From Phoma sp. XZ068 (taxonomy: Eukaryota > Ascomycota > Dothideomycetes > Pleosporales > Didymellaceae), in the NCBI GenBank assembly GCA_004835665.1, contig RBKR01000004.1, positions 124,001-188,000 of the forward strand: a stretch of DNA of 64,000 bases. Reading direction: 5' to 3'. Positions 55,354 through 64,000 of the stretch are shown one piece after another (position 1 is the stretch's first letter; every line of letters begins with the position of its first letter). The notes under the pieces were generated by a model. That model saw only the letters and a program-made list of their open reading frames with translations, was not told where the DNA came from and did no database searches. Made by a program: the position numbers and the translations under genes.

Positions 55354-57309
55354 GATGCGGGGTATGGACCCCTAGTCCAGGTGGTGAAAGAAGTTGCAAC
55401 AAAGAAAACGGATGCAAGCGGAACACAGCTGGAAAGACGACACAAAAACAGTAACCAGTCAAAAATAGAATATAGTCGAGAACGGAAGGCCAAGAGTAAA
55501 TCCTCGGCTATGAGAATAGGTATTTATCCAACAATCAGAGAACAGATGACAAAAATATTGAAAGCTGAAAGGCCATTTGCTCCCTCATAACAACTCTTCA
55601 AGTCCCCAAACCTCCTGTCGTCATAGACAGCCCGTTGACGCACAGTGCCCTCCTACTACTCCATGCCTCACCCGTCATCCGCAGACTTAGTTCTCTAATT
55701 CCCAACTCTTCCACGCGCTTGCTTTGTCGTCGCCCTCTCAGACCACCAGTTCGTCCAGCCACAGCGATGCCCCCGTCCCAAAGCGGTAAGGCAATGCCTG
55801 TCGTCGATCATCAGGGAAGCCACATGGAAGGCGAACACCCATCGGTGCGACCTAGTTAGGACGAGCGCGGACACTACCGCGTAGCGCAAGAGGACCTTAG
55901 ATCCAGAGCTTCGTTAGGGGAAAGACTAGACGGAGTGACGATTGCACCTAGTCCGCGGGGCGCCCGTTCTAACCGTTGCGATGTCATAGTAGTTGAGAGA
56001 TGGAAGAACGTGTGCGTGAGTGCAGTCCATTCGAACGTGCAACGGCTTGCTGGCAGACCCAATGAATGAAGGTTCGCAGGCTTCAAACCTTCAGCAATCA
56101 CAACACGATCCCAGACGCATAGTAATGCACCTAGCACCTAGCTGAGAATACTGTTCTGCTGGAAGCAGGTTTGGAGAAACCCGTGCGATCGAACTAGTAC
56201 CCGTCGTTGACGGAAGAGGGACCCCTGCTTGTCCCGATTAGGCGTTGGGGCAGGCATTACGTAGCGAGGGCTGGAAACCTCACGTCTTCTGCAGCCACAC
56301 AACTTAATTACACGCGGTCAAGAACGAGTGATAGCACGAACTTTGGATACAGCTCTTGCAAGGTGCGAAGTTTATCCAGTTAGAGCCTCACCCAACTACG
56401 AAGGAGCGGTTTTTAATTGATTGGACATTCTTAGTACAGCACCACTTGCAATCTTCCGCTTACAACGCGTCGCAACAATGCTCTAAATTACTGCGAGTAC
56501 GTACAATACTATAAATGACGTTATTTGTTACACTTGGCATGACTGAGTCTGTCGTGGCCTAGGTGTTCTATGCTGCTGAGTGTAGATTCCGTTGGCTTTC
56601 AACTCAAAAGAGATAAGCTCCGTAGTGATGTTGCTTCCTACATATTAACAGCGACATCATTCATCGCGGGTTCCTGGCTTTGTTGCACAAACAATTTTTC
56701 AGTGAAAAACCCCAAAGCTGTCCTTCCTAGGCAGCCGCAGAACCTAAACGTTTAGAAGTAAAAAGAGTATAGTAGTTAAAAAAGGACCTTTTAGGTAGAA
56801 AGGGATCTACACAACTGTTATATTGTGCTTACTAAGGGCCTCTCTACCTCCTTCTAGTAGTAGCCTCTTTCCTACAGCTAGCCTCTTTTAGGCGGCTGGC
56901 CTCTTTGCTCAGACCGTCAAGCACAGATAGATTGTGTAAGCTGGTAGTTGAATAGGAACTTGATTCGAGTTTTGTAAATTCACGAGTGATGAATGTACCG
57001 ATGTCACATGTGTTGATTTAGTAGAGATTATTGCCGATCGTCTCATCAACACATTGGACTACTAGCCTCTATCGACTTCTCAACTAACAAGACCTCTAAA
57101 ATTGCTTCAGGACCGTCACCTCTCCTGGTACTTTCGGACACATCGACTTATCGTTTCTTGACGGGAGCAGGTATCAGGCTCGACGAGGAGGGTCCGAGGT
57201 CCAAGACATTCAACAGTCTTGGTCGTTAGGATCGACGCTACAACAGAGAAACTGGTATTAGATGTGTTCTTACATCGTGCTTTTTACAGAGGAGTAAGGA
57301 TTTTATTAC
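55354..57309. other. 2-kb gene-poor stretch
   Basis: No gene is supported. From about 56,740 to 56,900 the DNA is TA/TAG-rich, resembling RIP-mutated repeat. Short ORFs near 55,600-56,140 on both strands have no motif. Confidence 0.45.
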
Positions 57310-57687
57310 TTACTGGTAATCCCAGTCAGCAACCACGCGGCTACCACCTTGGTAACATTTCAAAATCAACTGCGAGTAGATGTCGTGGCAAGTCTCCTTC
57401 CTTGGAGCAGGTCGTCCACCAGAATTGTTCTGCAGACTGATCTTCATGCTCTTTCTAGGAGCTAGGCTGACACATGCCAACTTCTTCTCACTATTGCCAT
57501 AGTGACCTGTCAACTTGCCATGGACCCAATTCCCGTTGACATAATAGCCATTGCAGGCTCTTTCTGCATGCCACTTAGCTCTTTCTGTCCATGGGCTGAA
57601 GTGAGCTCCAGTTGTGAAACAAAAATCCGCGTAGGCAGTGCCTGCGCCAAGGGCTAGGAGGAGAGCAGATAAAGTAGTAAACTGCAT
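57310..57687 (-). CDS. Small secreted cysteine-containing protein
   Basis: Intronless, 125 residues from the Met at 57687; the frame is open further up but that part is promoter. The signal peptide 1-20 ends GTAYA. The mature protein has five cysteines (23, 45, 72, 100, 111) and is rich in Trp/Tyr/His/Gly, for example FTTGAHFSPWTERAKWH and GYYVNGNWVHGKLTGHYG. It is basic overall. A TATATATATA box lies about 87 bp upstream. I recognise no family. Size and secretion fit an effector or antimicrobial candidate; the odd number of Cys leaves one free or unpaired. Confidence 0.75.
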   Translation of the reverse strand: MQFTTLSALLLALGAGTAYADFCFTTGAHFSPWTERAKWHAERACNGYYVNGNWVHGKLTGHYGNSEKKLACVSLAPRKSMKISLQNNSGGRPAPRKETCHDIYSQLILKCYQGGSRVVADWDYQ

Positions 57688-57773
57688 GGTATGATGTTCG
57701 TGATGAATGGGATTGAGATATAAAGTTGCGCCTGTAGTGCGATAATGTACTTCGGAGCGGGAACATTGGTAGA

Positions 57774-57783
57774 TATATATATA
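57774..57783 (-). promoter_or_regulatory. TATA box of the small secreted-protein gene
   Basis: TATATATATA, about 87 bp before the start codon at 57687. Confidence 0.5.
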
Positions 57784-58080
57784 CATGAAATGGAACACGG
57801 CGTCCCGCCCAGAAAGGTCATAACTTGTGGTACAGTCTGTGTCAGACACTATGCCATTTCAATCACCTAAGCTGCATAGCTTCCAAGCAATCATCGCGCC
57901 TTTCTGAATGTCGTCTGATCATTCAATTTTTGAATACGAACACCGAGTATACATCATTTACTACATACAGTCAATAAGTGATATGAACCATCTTGGTAGC
58001 TGTTCGAATTAGTTTGGATGGATTTCAAGCGATTATGCCTTGCTGGCTAATTGTTTCGATTTACAAAATACGCCAAATAA

Positions 58081-58440
58081 TCATACTTTGCTGCATACAG
58101 TTCGTATTAGACGTTTGTCTATGTTGATAGCACAAGCTCGATAGGCTCTGAGCAAACGTGCCATGCCAAGCATTTCATCCGATCGTTTAAAATCTAGAAG
58201 TGCTACTGGTTGGTCAGTGGACAGCTCTACTAGCGCTGACTGCATGTGGGACACCCCAGCCTTGGTCAAAGGGATAGAGTTATTTGCTGGTTCTGCTTCC
58301 ACGTTTGGTGTTCTGCAAGCTTGCAACGCAGGCTCAGTCAGGAAGAGAATCCGGGGCTGTCTTTCACATTCAGCGCACCTGCGCGCAATAGGAACTTCAG
58401 CTGAATCCCAACGCTAGCTGGACGTTGCCCTAGTAGCTAT
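58081..58440 (-). pseudogene. Possible relic ORF, family not recognised
   Basis: An 81-codon minus ORF extends upstream without Met into ILFLTEPALQACRTP, with a coding-like stretch VALLDFKRSDEMLGMARLL. A neighbouring frame reads LKFLLRAGALNVKDSPG, which resembles an ankyrin repeat turn. This suggests a frameshifted remnant, but support is weak. Confidence 0.3.
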
Positions 58441-58927
58441 TAGTTCAACCTGGGGCGCTTGACCCGATTCATCTCTACCCGGGTACCACCTACAGCCTTC
58501 TTGTAGATGCACGTCAACGTGTAGCATTCCTGGAGCGCAGTACGAGCAATTGTGGGAAGCACCAACGTAAGCATGGGTCGTCACCATTTGCCCTGAGTTT
58601 GTTAAAAAGGTGCCCTGAAAGGAGAATTATTACCATGCTACAGCTTTTGGTAAGTATGGAGATGTAGTACTCAATAGCAAGTTTACATGCCTGACGATCG
58701 AGCGTGGTTGAGCGATTAGCCACGGCATGGCAAGACAGATAAGCGTGCAATTCACCTCGTGAGCCTAGACTGGACATTTTTGCTCCCGCTGACAATCTAC
58801 GTATTACGCGCACGGACACGGTAGATTAAAGACGCTAGAGCTGACAGCGGGGCAATGCCAAATCTAATCCACAACTTGCTACTCTCCACTACGCTCCCAT
58901 GTCAATGTACAGCAATTGTGTTAATCG
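58441..58927. other. Upstream region of the HET gene
   Basis: No gene is seen. A minus ORF (58514-58819) has no motif. Confidence 0.35.
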
Positions 58928-60748
58928 ATGCAGAATCTATTTTATAACTATCGTAAGCTGGAGACGCCGTCGAGCTTTCGACTTCTGCGCATCGAACATG
59001 CGCCAGGCAATATAAACGCTTCCTACTTTTACTCACTAACGCTAACAAGTCTCAATGAAGCCCCCCCTTACGAGACCCTTTCGTATGTATGGGGTCCAAA
59101 TGATAGGAGTGAGACCATGACACTTCGAGATGGCAAGCTTCTGCGCATCACTGGACCATTGAAAGAGGCTTTAGCTTTCGTGGAGCAACAATGTACAACG
59201 GGTTATTTGTGGGTCGATCAGATCTGCATTGACCAAGAAGATAGAATCGAACGAGGAGATCAAGTCAAGATCATGGGCCAAATATACTCCTCCTGTTCTC
59301 GCGTGCTTGTCTGGCTTGGCCGGATGGCCGGCCTCGGCAGTGAATTTTCGTTGCAAGGCGACCTACAGCACATTCATCCGCCGCAAGATTTATCGGCTCA
59401 GACCACGTCTTCCATGAGTCGTCTTATACACCGTCTTCGACCAAATTCTGGATCTGGCAAAACTTCTCACAGGAGTCTTTGTTTTGAAATACTGCAGTCG
59501 CCGTGGTTCCAACGAGCATGGGTTTTCCAAGAAGTTGTGCTGCCACCGTCAGCACGGTTCGTACTGGCAACAACTTCGACTGCTCCAAATCAGACGCGTA
59601 CTATATCCCTTCCGGATCTTCATGCTATGCTCGATCGCCCAGCCGTACGTGTAGATGCTGATGACGCAGTGTCTGACACGATACGCTTAATGTACCGCCG
59701 TAGCAATGAACGCCACAAAATACATGGCTACAATCCCTCGCCCATTGAGCAGACCTTATCACTCTTGGCGCCCCGAGCCAAAACATCAGAGGAGCTCGAT
59801 CGCCTTTACGCCTTTTTTGGGCTGAATCATGACAGCCGGATCAATTTAACACCTTCGTATGATTTTTCCCTAGCGGCGGCTATGATTGATACCGCGACAT
59901 CCATTATCGAGGGAAGCTGTAGTCTTGATATCTTCGAAGTTATTCCCAGGACTGTGAATACAACTAGGCACAGTGAGAAAATCCCGACTTGGACGCCAGA
60001 CCTTCGAAAAGAGCATCTTGTCATTCCATTTAAACGATCGCAAATTGACTTTCGGCAGCTTGCCTGGTCATCACCTAACTTGCAACCTGCCTTCATCTCT
60101 TCAACGTACACATACTACAGAGGCACGATATATTGCGCTGGAGAAGAGAAACGGACGATACAGGCTCAAGGATACAGTGTCGATTCTATCGACACCGAAA
60201 TCGGCACTCTTTCATCTCGCACTGCTCACCAAGCGCATATCGATGCACTATTAAAACGCAGCATCAAAACATGGAATACTATAAAGAGCTTTGCTGAAAC
60301 CTCTTTGTTTCCAGGACACGAACGAAACCTTACTCAAGTCACCGCATCCACCATCGACATTGACTTTGCGCCAATTCCTACCGAAGCGAGACTGCAGCAA
60401 GCACTCGTAGCAGCAGGCTGCTGCGCAATCAGCGATGAAACCCTTTCTAATAATCCACCCGGTACCACAAATGGATCGTCAGGCTCATTGGACACCATGG
60501 TGCAGGTTATGCGCGGTCGCACGCTGTGGATGACACGATCTGGTCGCTTCGCCCTCGGAAGCCATTTGCGTTCTGGGGACAGGATCTGCCTGGCTTATGG
60601 ATGCTCGAACCCGTTCGCGCTGAGAGGTGAAGACGTCACAAAGGTCTTGGGAACGTGCTTTCTGGAGGGGTGGATGGATCCATGGGGGAGCGGAAAAACG
60701 AGAAAAGTAGAAAAGGAGTTTGGTCCAGTCTTTTTTCACATTATATGA
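58928..60748 (+). CDS. Intact HET-domain protein
   Basis: Intronless, 606 residues. The HET domain begins near residue 47: PPYETLSYVWGPND, then TGYLWVDQICIDQED, VKIMGQIYSSCSRVLVWLGR and SPWFQRAWVFQEVVLPP. These are the conserved blocks in order and spacing. The C-terminal half contains a Trp-rich segment (KIPTWTPDLRKEH) and, near the end, ALGSHLRSGDRICLAYGC with SNPFALR, as in many large HET proteins. There is no STAND/NTPase or repeat domain. HET proteins trigger nonself recognition and cell death in fungi. Unlike the copy at 10.6 kb this one is uninterrupted. Confidence 0.92.
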   Translation: MQNLFYNYRKLETPSSFRLLRIEHAPGNINASYFYSLTLTSLNEAPPYETLSYVWGPNDRSETMTLRDGKLLRITGPLKEALAFVEQQCTTGYLWVDQICIDQEDRIERGDQVKIMGQIYSSCSRVLVWLGRMAGLGSEFSLQGDLQHIHPPQDLSAQTTSSMSRLIHRLRPNSGSGKTSHRSLCFEILQSPWFQRAWVFQEVVLPPSARFVLATTSTAPNQTRTISLPDLHAMLDRPAVRVDADDAVSDTIRLMYRRSNERHKIHGYNPSPIEQTLSLLAPRAKTSEELDRLYAFFGLNHDSRINLTPSYDFSLAAAMIDTATSIIEGSCSLDIFEVIPRTVNTTRHSEKIPTWTPDLRKEHLVIPFKRSQIDFRQLAWSSPNLQPAFISSTYTYYRGTIYCAGEEKRTIQAQGYSVDSIDTEIGTLSSRTAHQAHIDALLKRSIKTWNTIKSFAETSLFPGHERNLTQVTASTIDIDFAPIPTEARLQQALVAAGCCAISDETLSNNPPGTTNGSSGSLDTMVQVMRGRTLWMTRSGRFALGSHLRSGDRICLAYGCSNPFALRGEDVTKVLGTCFLEGWMDPWGSGKTRKVEKEFGPVFFHII

Positions 60749-61650
60749 TTAGTCGTTGCGTGGTCGACGAAGTGTTATCTGGTAGGATGTAAGAGGGAAG
60801 GGCCCGATCGATGCACAGGTCTATTCAACGAGGGTTACGCAAACGCTGATATGTTGCAGATACTTGTACAGAAATGATATATACAAGGAGAGCTATAATT
60901 CCTCACCTTTACTGCAGTTCTATAAAGTCCGCCTCACCAACACTGTGTATACTGTCCGTCGCTCCATAGAGTTGAACCTGAGTTCAATCCGTTAGCGTTC
61001 CGCATATGCGCACTGTTTGCTTTACCGATGTAAGATAAGTACATACTGTTCGTCTAGATTGCTTGCGCACTAGTGTTCCAGACCGTTCCTGCTCTCGTAG
61101 CCTTACATTATGGAATTGATCCAGCTCATATGTCGGATAATCAAATATCAGCGCACGGCATGCATATATGCCTGCCGCATCTTGAATTATCACGCTCTCG
61201 TCCAAGAAACCCTCACTTTCAAGTACAACTTTTTATCCAAATGTAATGTAGGACCTTTGTCCCGACTAAAATCAATCTCTCGCATAATGCAACTAATAAG
61301 AAGGTCATAAATAATCAAAACCAAGAGATAGAGCCACCGTATCGTTTTGCGTACACTATAACAGTCGTGCTAGGCTGCGTCTGAGAGCAAAGCGAGTCCT
61401 GCCATGTCGGTAGGTCTGGAATCGTGATTACTATCCGAATGACGTCTCCGTCCCGCATTAGCATGGAAAGTCCTACCTGGAGGATGGAGTGGTAAACTTA
61501 GATTACAAGGTGTAATCGGCGTATTGTTTGATGGCTCTTTATCGGCTTATCGTGAGAGATATGGCGGCGCACTTCTGGAGCGATGGAGTGAATCTGGTAA
61601 CAACGAACCAAGTTCTTGTGGTCTCTCAAATGCTCCGAAATCGGTCATTT
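60749..61650. other. Intergenic, AT-rich
   Basis: No gene is supported; only short ORFs. Confidence 0.4.
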
Positions 61651-63770
61651 CTATAGCTGGAATGGGATTCGGTGCTCTGGCCAGATACGGGGGATCTGCG
61701 ATCCCTCTGGGTCTCCAGGAGTGTCCTTTGGTCCAAGGAGCGATGATTGTTGTCGCTTCAAAAAGCCTACTATAACGAGAAGTTTCTCGACGGGTTGCAA
61801 TCCCCAACCGAGAGTACGCCAGACAAGCCTTATCAGATAGGTCCACCGCTTGTATTTTCGAGTGCGGCGCAAGCCCTTCATCGCATGGTGGTAGCTCTCA
61901 GTCGACATGAAAGATTGCTGGCACCACTCGACGGTAATGTAGGACAACGACGTGACCAAGACAGCAGATGTGAGAATCGTACCCACCATGCTATAGAAGC
62001 CTCGCAATCTTAGATTTCGGTTTTCTCTTATGTCAAAATCGATGTAACCGCCACCCATACCCCATGTGCTAGCCATGCAGTTGCATTTTTCATACCAACC
62101 AAATGTCATCAATAAAATGATGTGCACGAGCCAAATTGTGTTGAAGGTCTCTAAGGGTCGAAAGAAGAAGACTTCCCACTGGCGTTTCTGGGAAAGTTTC
62201 GAGAGATAGGATTCCACCTTATCTACTCGCTTTCGCTTGTCCTTCCATGGGCACAACGAAGTGATTTTGACGGCAATCCGGATCAACAACCATTTGAACT
62301 TCATACTGGATGATACATCGGGTGTGCTCGCGGTTCCATTCCAGATCGGCGTTGGCGCGATAGACGTGTTCGAGAACCAAACAAGCAGCTCAACATTGAG
62401 TAGACCTATGGCAACAGTAGCAAAGACCAAGTGGCCTCCGCCTCGGCAGCCAATACCAACTGTGTGCGTGAAATAGCTGAGTATGAAGCCTCCAACACAG
62501 CAACAACCAGCAATAGCAATGGCACTCAATGCTTTCAAGGTGAAGTGAACATCAACCCAAGCAAGACCTCTATCGTTGACATGACCAAGCGCGAGATTCG
62601 CACGAGCTGCTCTTTCGTCGGCAAGTCAGTTTCGATCCAGGCTCGCAATGTAACCATTCTCAGTGTCGCTGAGAATGGGGTGTGCTATCCCATGATGCCA
62701 TCAGATACGCCCTTGGCCGACAAAGTCCTCGACGAATCCTGAGGTGTCATGGCTCGTGCTGAGTTCAGCGACGACTAGAAGCCGAGCCGCGAGATCTTCG
62801 TAATTATCAATGCCGCGAAAAGTGGTGATGAAGTCATTGCGGATTTGCTCATTTGCGAGAGAGTGTCGAACATGATCGACCAAGGCATTGAGCTTCATCC
62901 GGAAGGCGTCCACACTGATTGGAAAACGGTCGATAATGGAGCTCAGAATGAGGACGGGGAGCCACGCAAGCAAGCAACTCAGTGCCAAATCCGCAGATGT
63001 GGTTTGATCGTCTTGCACACTGTACGTGGCTTGTGCAGAAAGGGCAAAGGCAAACGAGAATATCAACGTAGACAGGAGAACTACATATCCGTCAATCTGA
63101 TATAGCCTCACAAAACAACAGATGGTGATATCTACTTTGAACCGCGCCTCGTTTTCGGACCTCTTGCACTTCTTCGTGCCAGGATACGCCTCGTTTGTTG
63201 TAATGTCTTATCTGTGTCATATAGACGCAAATATTTAGTAAAGAGTACAATCCGCAGCTACGACTCTGCCTCGCGGTTGCCGATGGCAGCAGTTGGCCGT
63301 AACGTATATTGGTTTATTGCCAGAAGGAGGTACAAAGAGTCACGCATACTACCGAATCCAGTCTTGCGGCCTGGTGTCTCGTCATAGGGAACGGCCATGT
63401 CCACCATTAGAGCAGCCTTTGCAGACGCTCTAATATTAAGTAGCATTTGAGATAGGGATGCGATCGGTGATCCTACCCAACGTGTTATAGCTAGGAAAGT
63501 GCGATCAGCTGCGTTACTCTCGAAAGGTGCCTGTACTAAAGTGCTCAATAGTGGAAGAAGCCCCGTTGTGGTGATCGTGTTCGAAATGCTATTCCAAGGT
63601 AGACCATCCACTCCTGTACCGCAAACTGACAAGCAACCTTCGCGAGAAATTTGGCTGTTTTCATTCCTGGCGAGGCTCGCAATAGATCCTGTTCATCCCC
63701 ATCGCACACGGAGCGCTTCGCCTTCGGTCGTGTTTGCCACGAATATTGCTGCGCACTCACGAAGATCCAT
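61651..63770 (-). pseudogene. Multi-pass fungal membrane protein gene broken by nonsense and frameshift
   Basis: Reading downward from 63770, protein-like sequence continues almost without gap through CLSVCGTGVDGLPWNS, PFESNAADRTFLAITRWVG and KAALMVDMAVPYDE. It goes on through LFTKYLRLYDTDKTLQQTRR, then in another frame through YVVLLSTLIFSFAFALS and WLPVLILSSIIDRFP to GLLNVELLVWFSNT and the long ORF ending at 61651. In-frame stops occur near 63,694 (TGA), 63,258 (TAG), 62,704 (TGA) and 62,644 (TGA), and one frameshift near 63,140. At least one stop reads as TGG to TGA (AAC TGA CTT), a C-to-T change on the other strand. At least six membrane segments remain. The intact family, several hundred residues long in relatives, is of unknown function. 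Confidence 0.75.
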
Positions 63771-64000
63771 ATCCGGTCAGGGTAGCTGAGCGCAACACAA
63801 AGTAATCGAGAATTATTATTGCGCAGTTATCACAAAAGAAAGGTGACGGGCATTGAGACTACGTCTTGCCCCGCGAAAGTCAGTGGTAAGTTGACGGTTT
63901 TCAGCTAGTGATGACCTCGCTCGCAAGGCTGTAAGGATGTGGCGCAAATGTGCAATTAGGACGGCGCTGTACGCGCAGTTTGAGAGTGTTGAATCATCCT

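Noticed and set aside
62431..62742. Plus-strand ORF of 103 codons with coding-like composition
   Set aside because: The minus strand over the same bases reads as the continuation of the broken membrane-protein gene (AHPILSDTENGYIASL, then LALGHVNDRGLAW), so the plus ORF is its shadow.
1..64000. CRISPR arrays, bacterial operons, tRNA genes
   Set aside because: No regular direct repeats with spacers. The sequence is eukaryotic, and no cloverleaf with A and B boxes was found by eye, though a tRNA scan would be more reliable.

Overview
This window reads as nuclear DNA of a filamentous ascomycete (Pezizomycotina, probably Dothideomycetes, though the class is an inference). The reasons are short GT-AG introns of about 45-125 bp, Zn2Cys6 regulators, HET-domain genes, a Crh-type GPI cell-wall enzyme, GH71 and GH78 enzymes, a dispersed single 5S rRNA gene, and decayed repeats whose changes look like repeat-induced point mutation (RIP). 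Intron boundaries were placed by eye from GT-AG signals and reading frame, so each may be off by a few bases.

Layout. (1) 1-12.9 kb is an accessory, TE-affected segment: a GH71 alpha-1,3-glucanase cut by the window edge, a decayed gene, a truncated 5S copy, a secreted cysteine-rich protein, a degenerate pogo-like transposon about 1.6 kb long with recognisable terminal inverted repeats abutting and apparently truncating a HET-domain gene, and an intact 5S rRNA gene. (2) 12.9-23.2 kb holds a secreted aspartic protease, a Zn2Cys6 regulator, then a compact trio: a DUF1445 / D-glutamate cyclase-like enzyme, a Dal5-like MFS permease, and a divergently transcribed Zn2Cys6 activator. The trio looks like a small uptake-and-catabolism unit with its own regulator. 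(3) 23.2-30.8 kb carries a protein kinase with an unusual tail, a Rossmann-fold protein, a frameshifted FAD-oxidase relic and a protein with four CxC-type zinc fingers. (4) 30.8-55.4 kb is a conserved housekeeping block: a mitochondrial-type small protein, a Coq11-like epimerase, Yaf9, Crh transglycosidase, GH78 rhamnosidase, pirin, Cu/Zn SOD, transaldolase, an SDR, a PlsC acyltransferase, a DUF7820-like membrane protein and an aquaporin. (5) 55.4-64 kb is accessory again: a small secreted cysteine-containing protein, an intact HET protein and a multi-pass membrane-protein gene broken by several nonsense codons and a frameshift.

The general picture is a gene-dense conserved core flanked by gene-poor DNA with decayed genes, TE remains, HET genes and secreted-protein candidates, as in two-speed fungal genomes. 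Several first exons not visible as long ORFs (both Zn2Cys6 fingers, the aquaporin leader, the 13-base SOD exon) were recovered by splicing.
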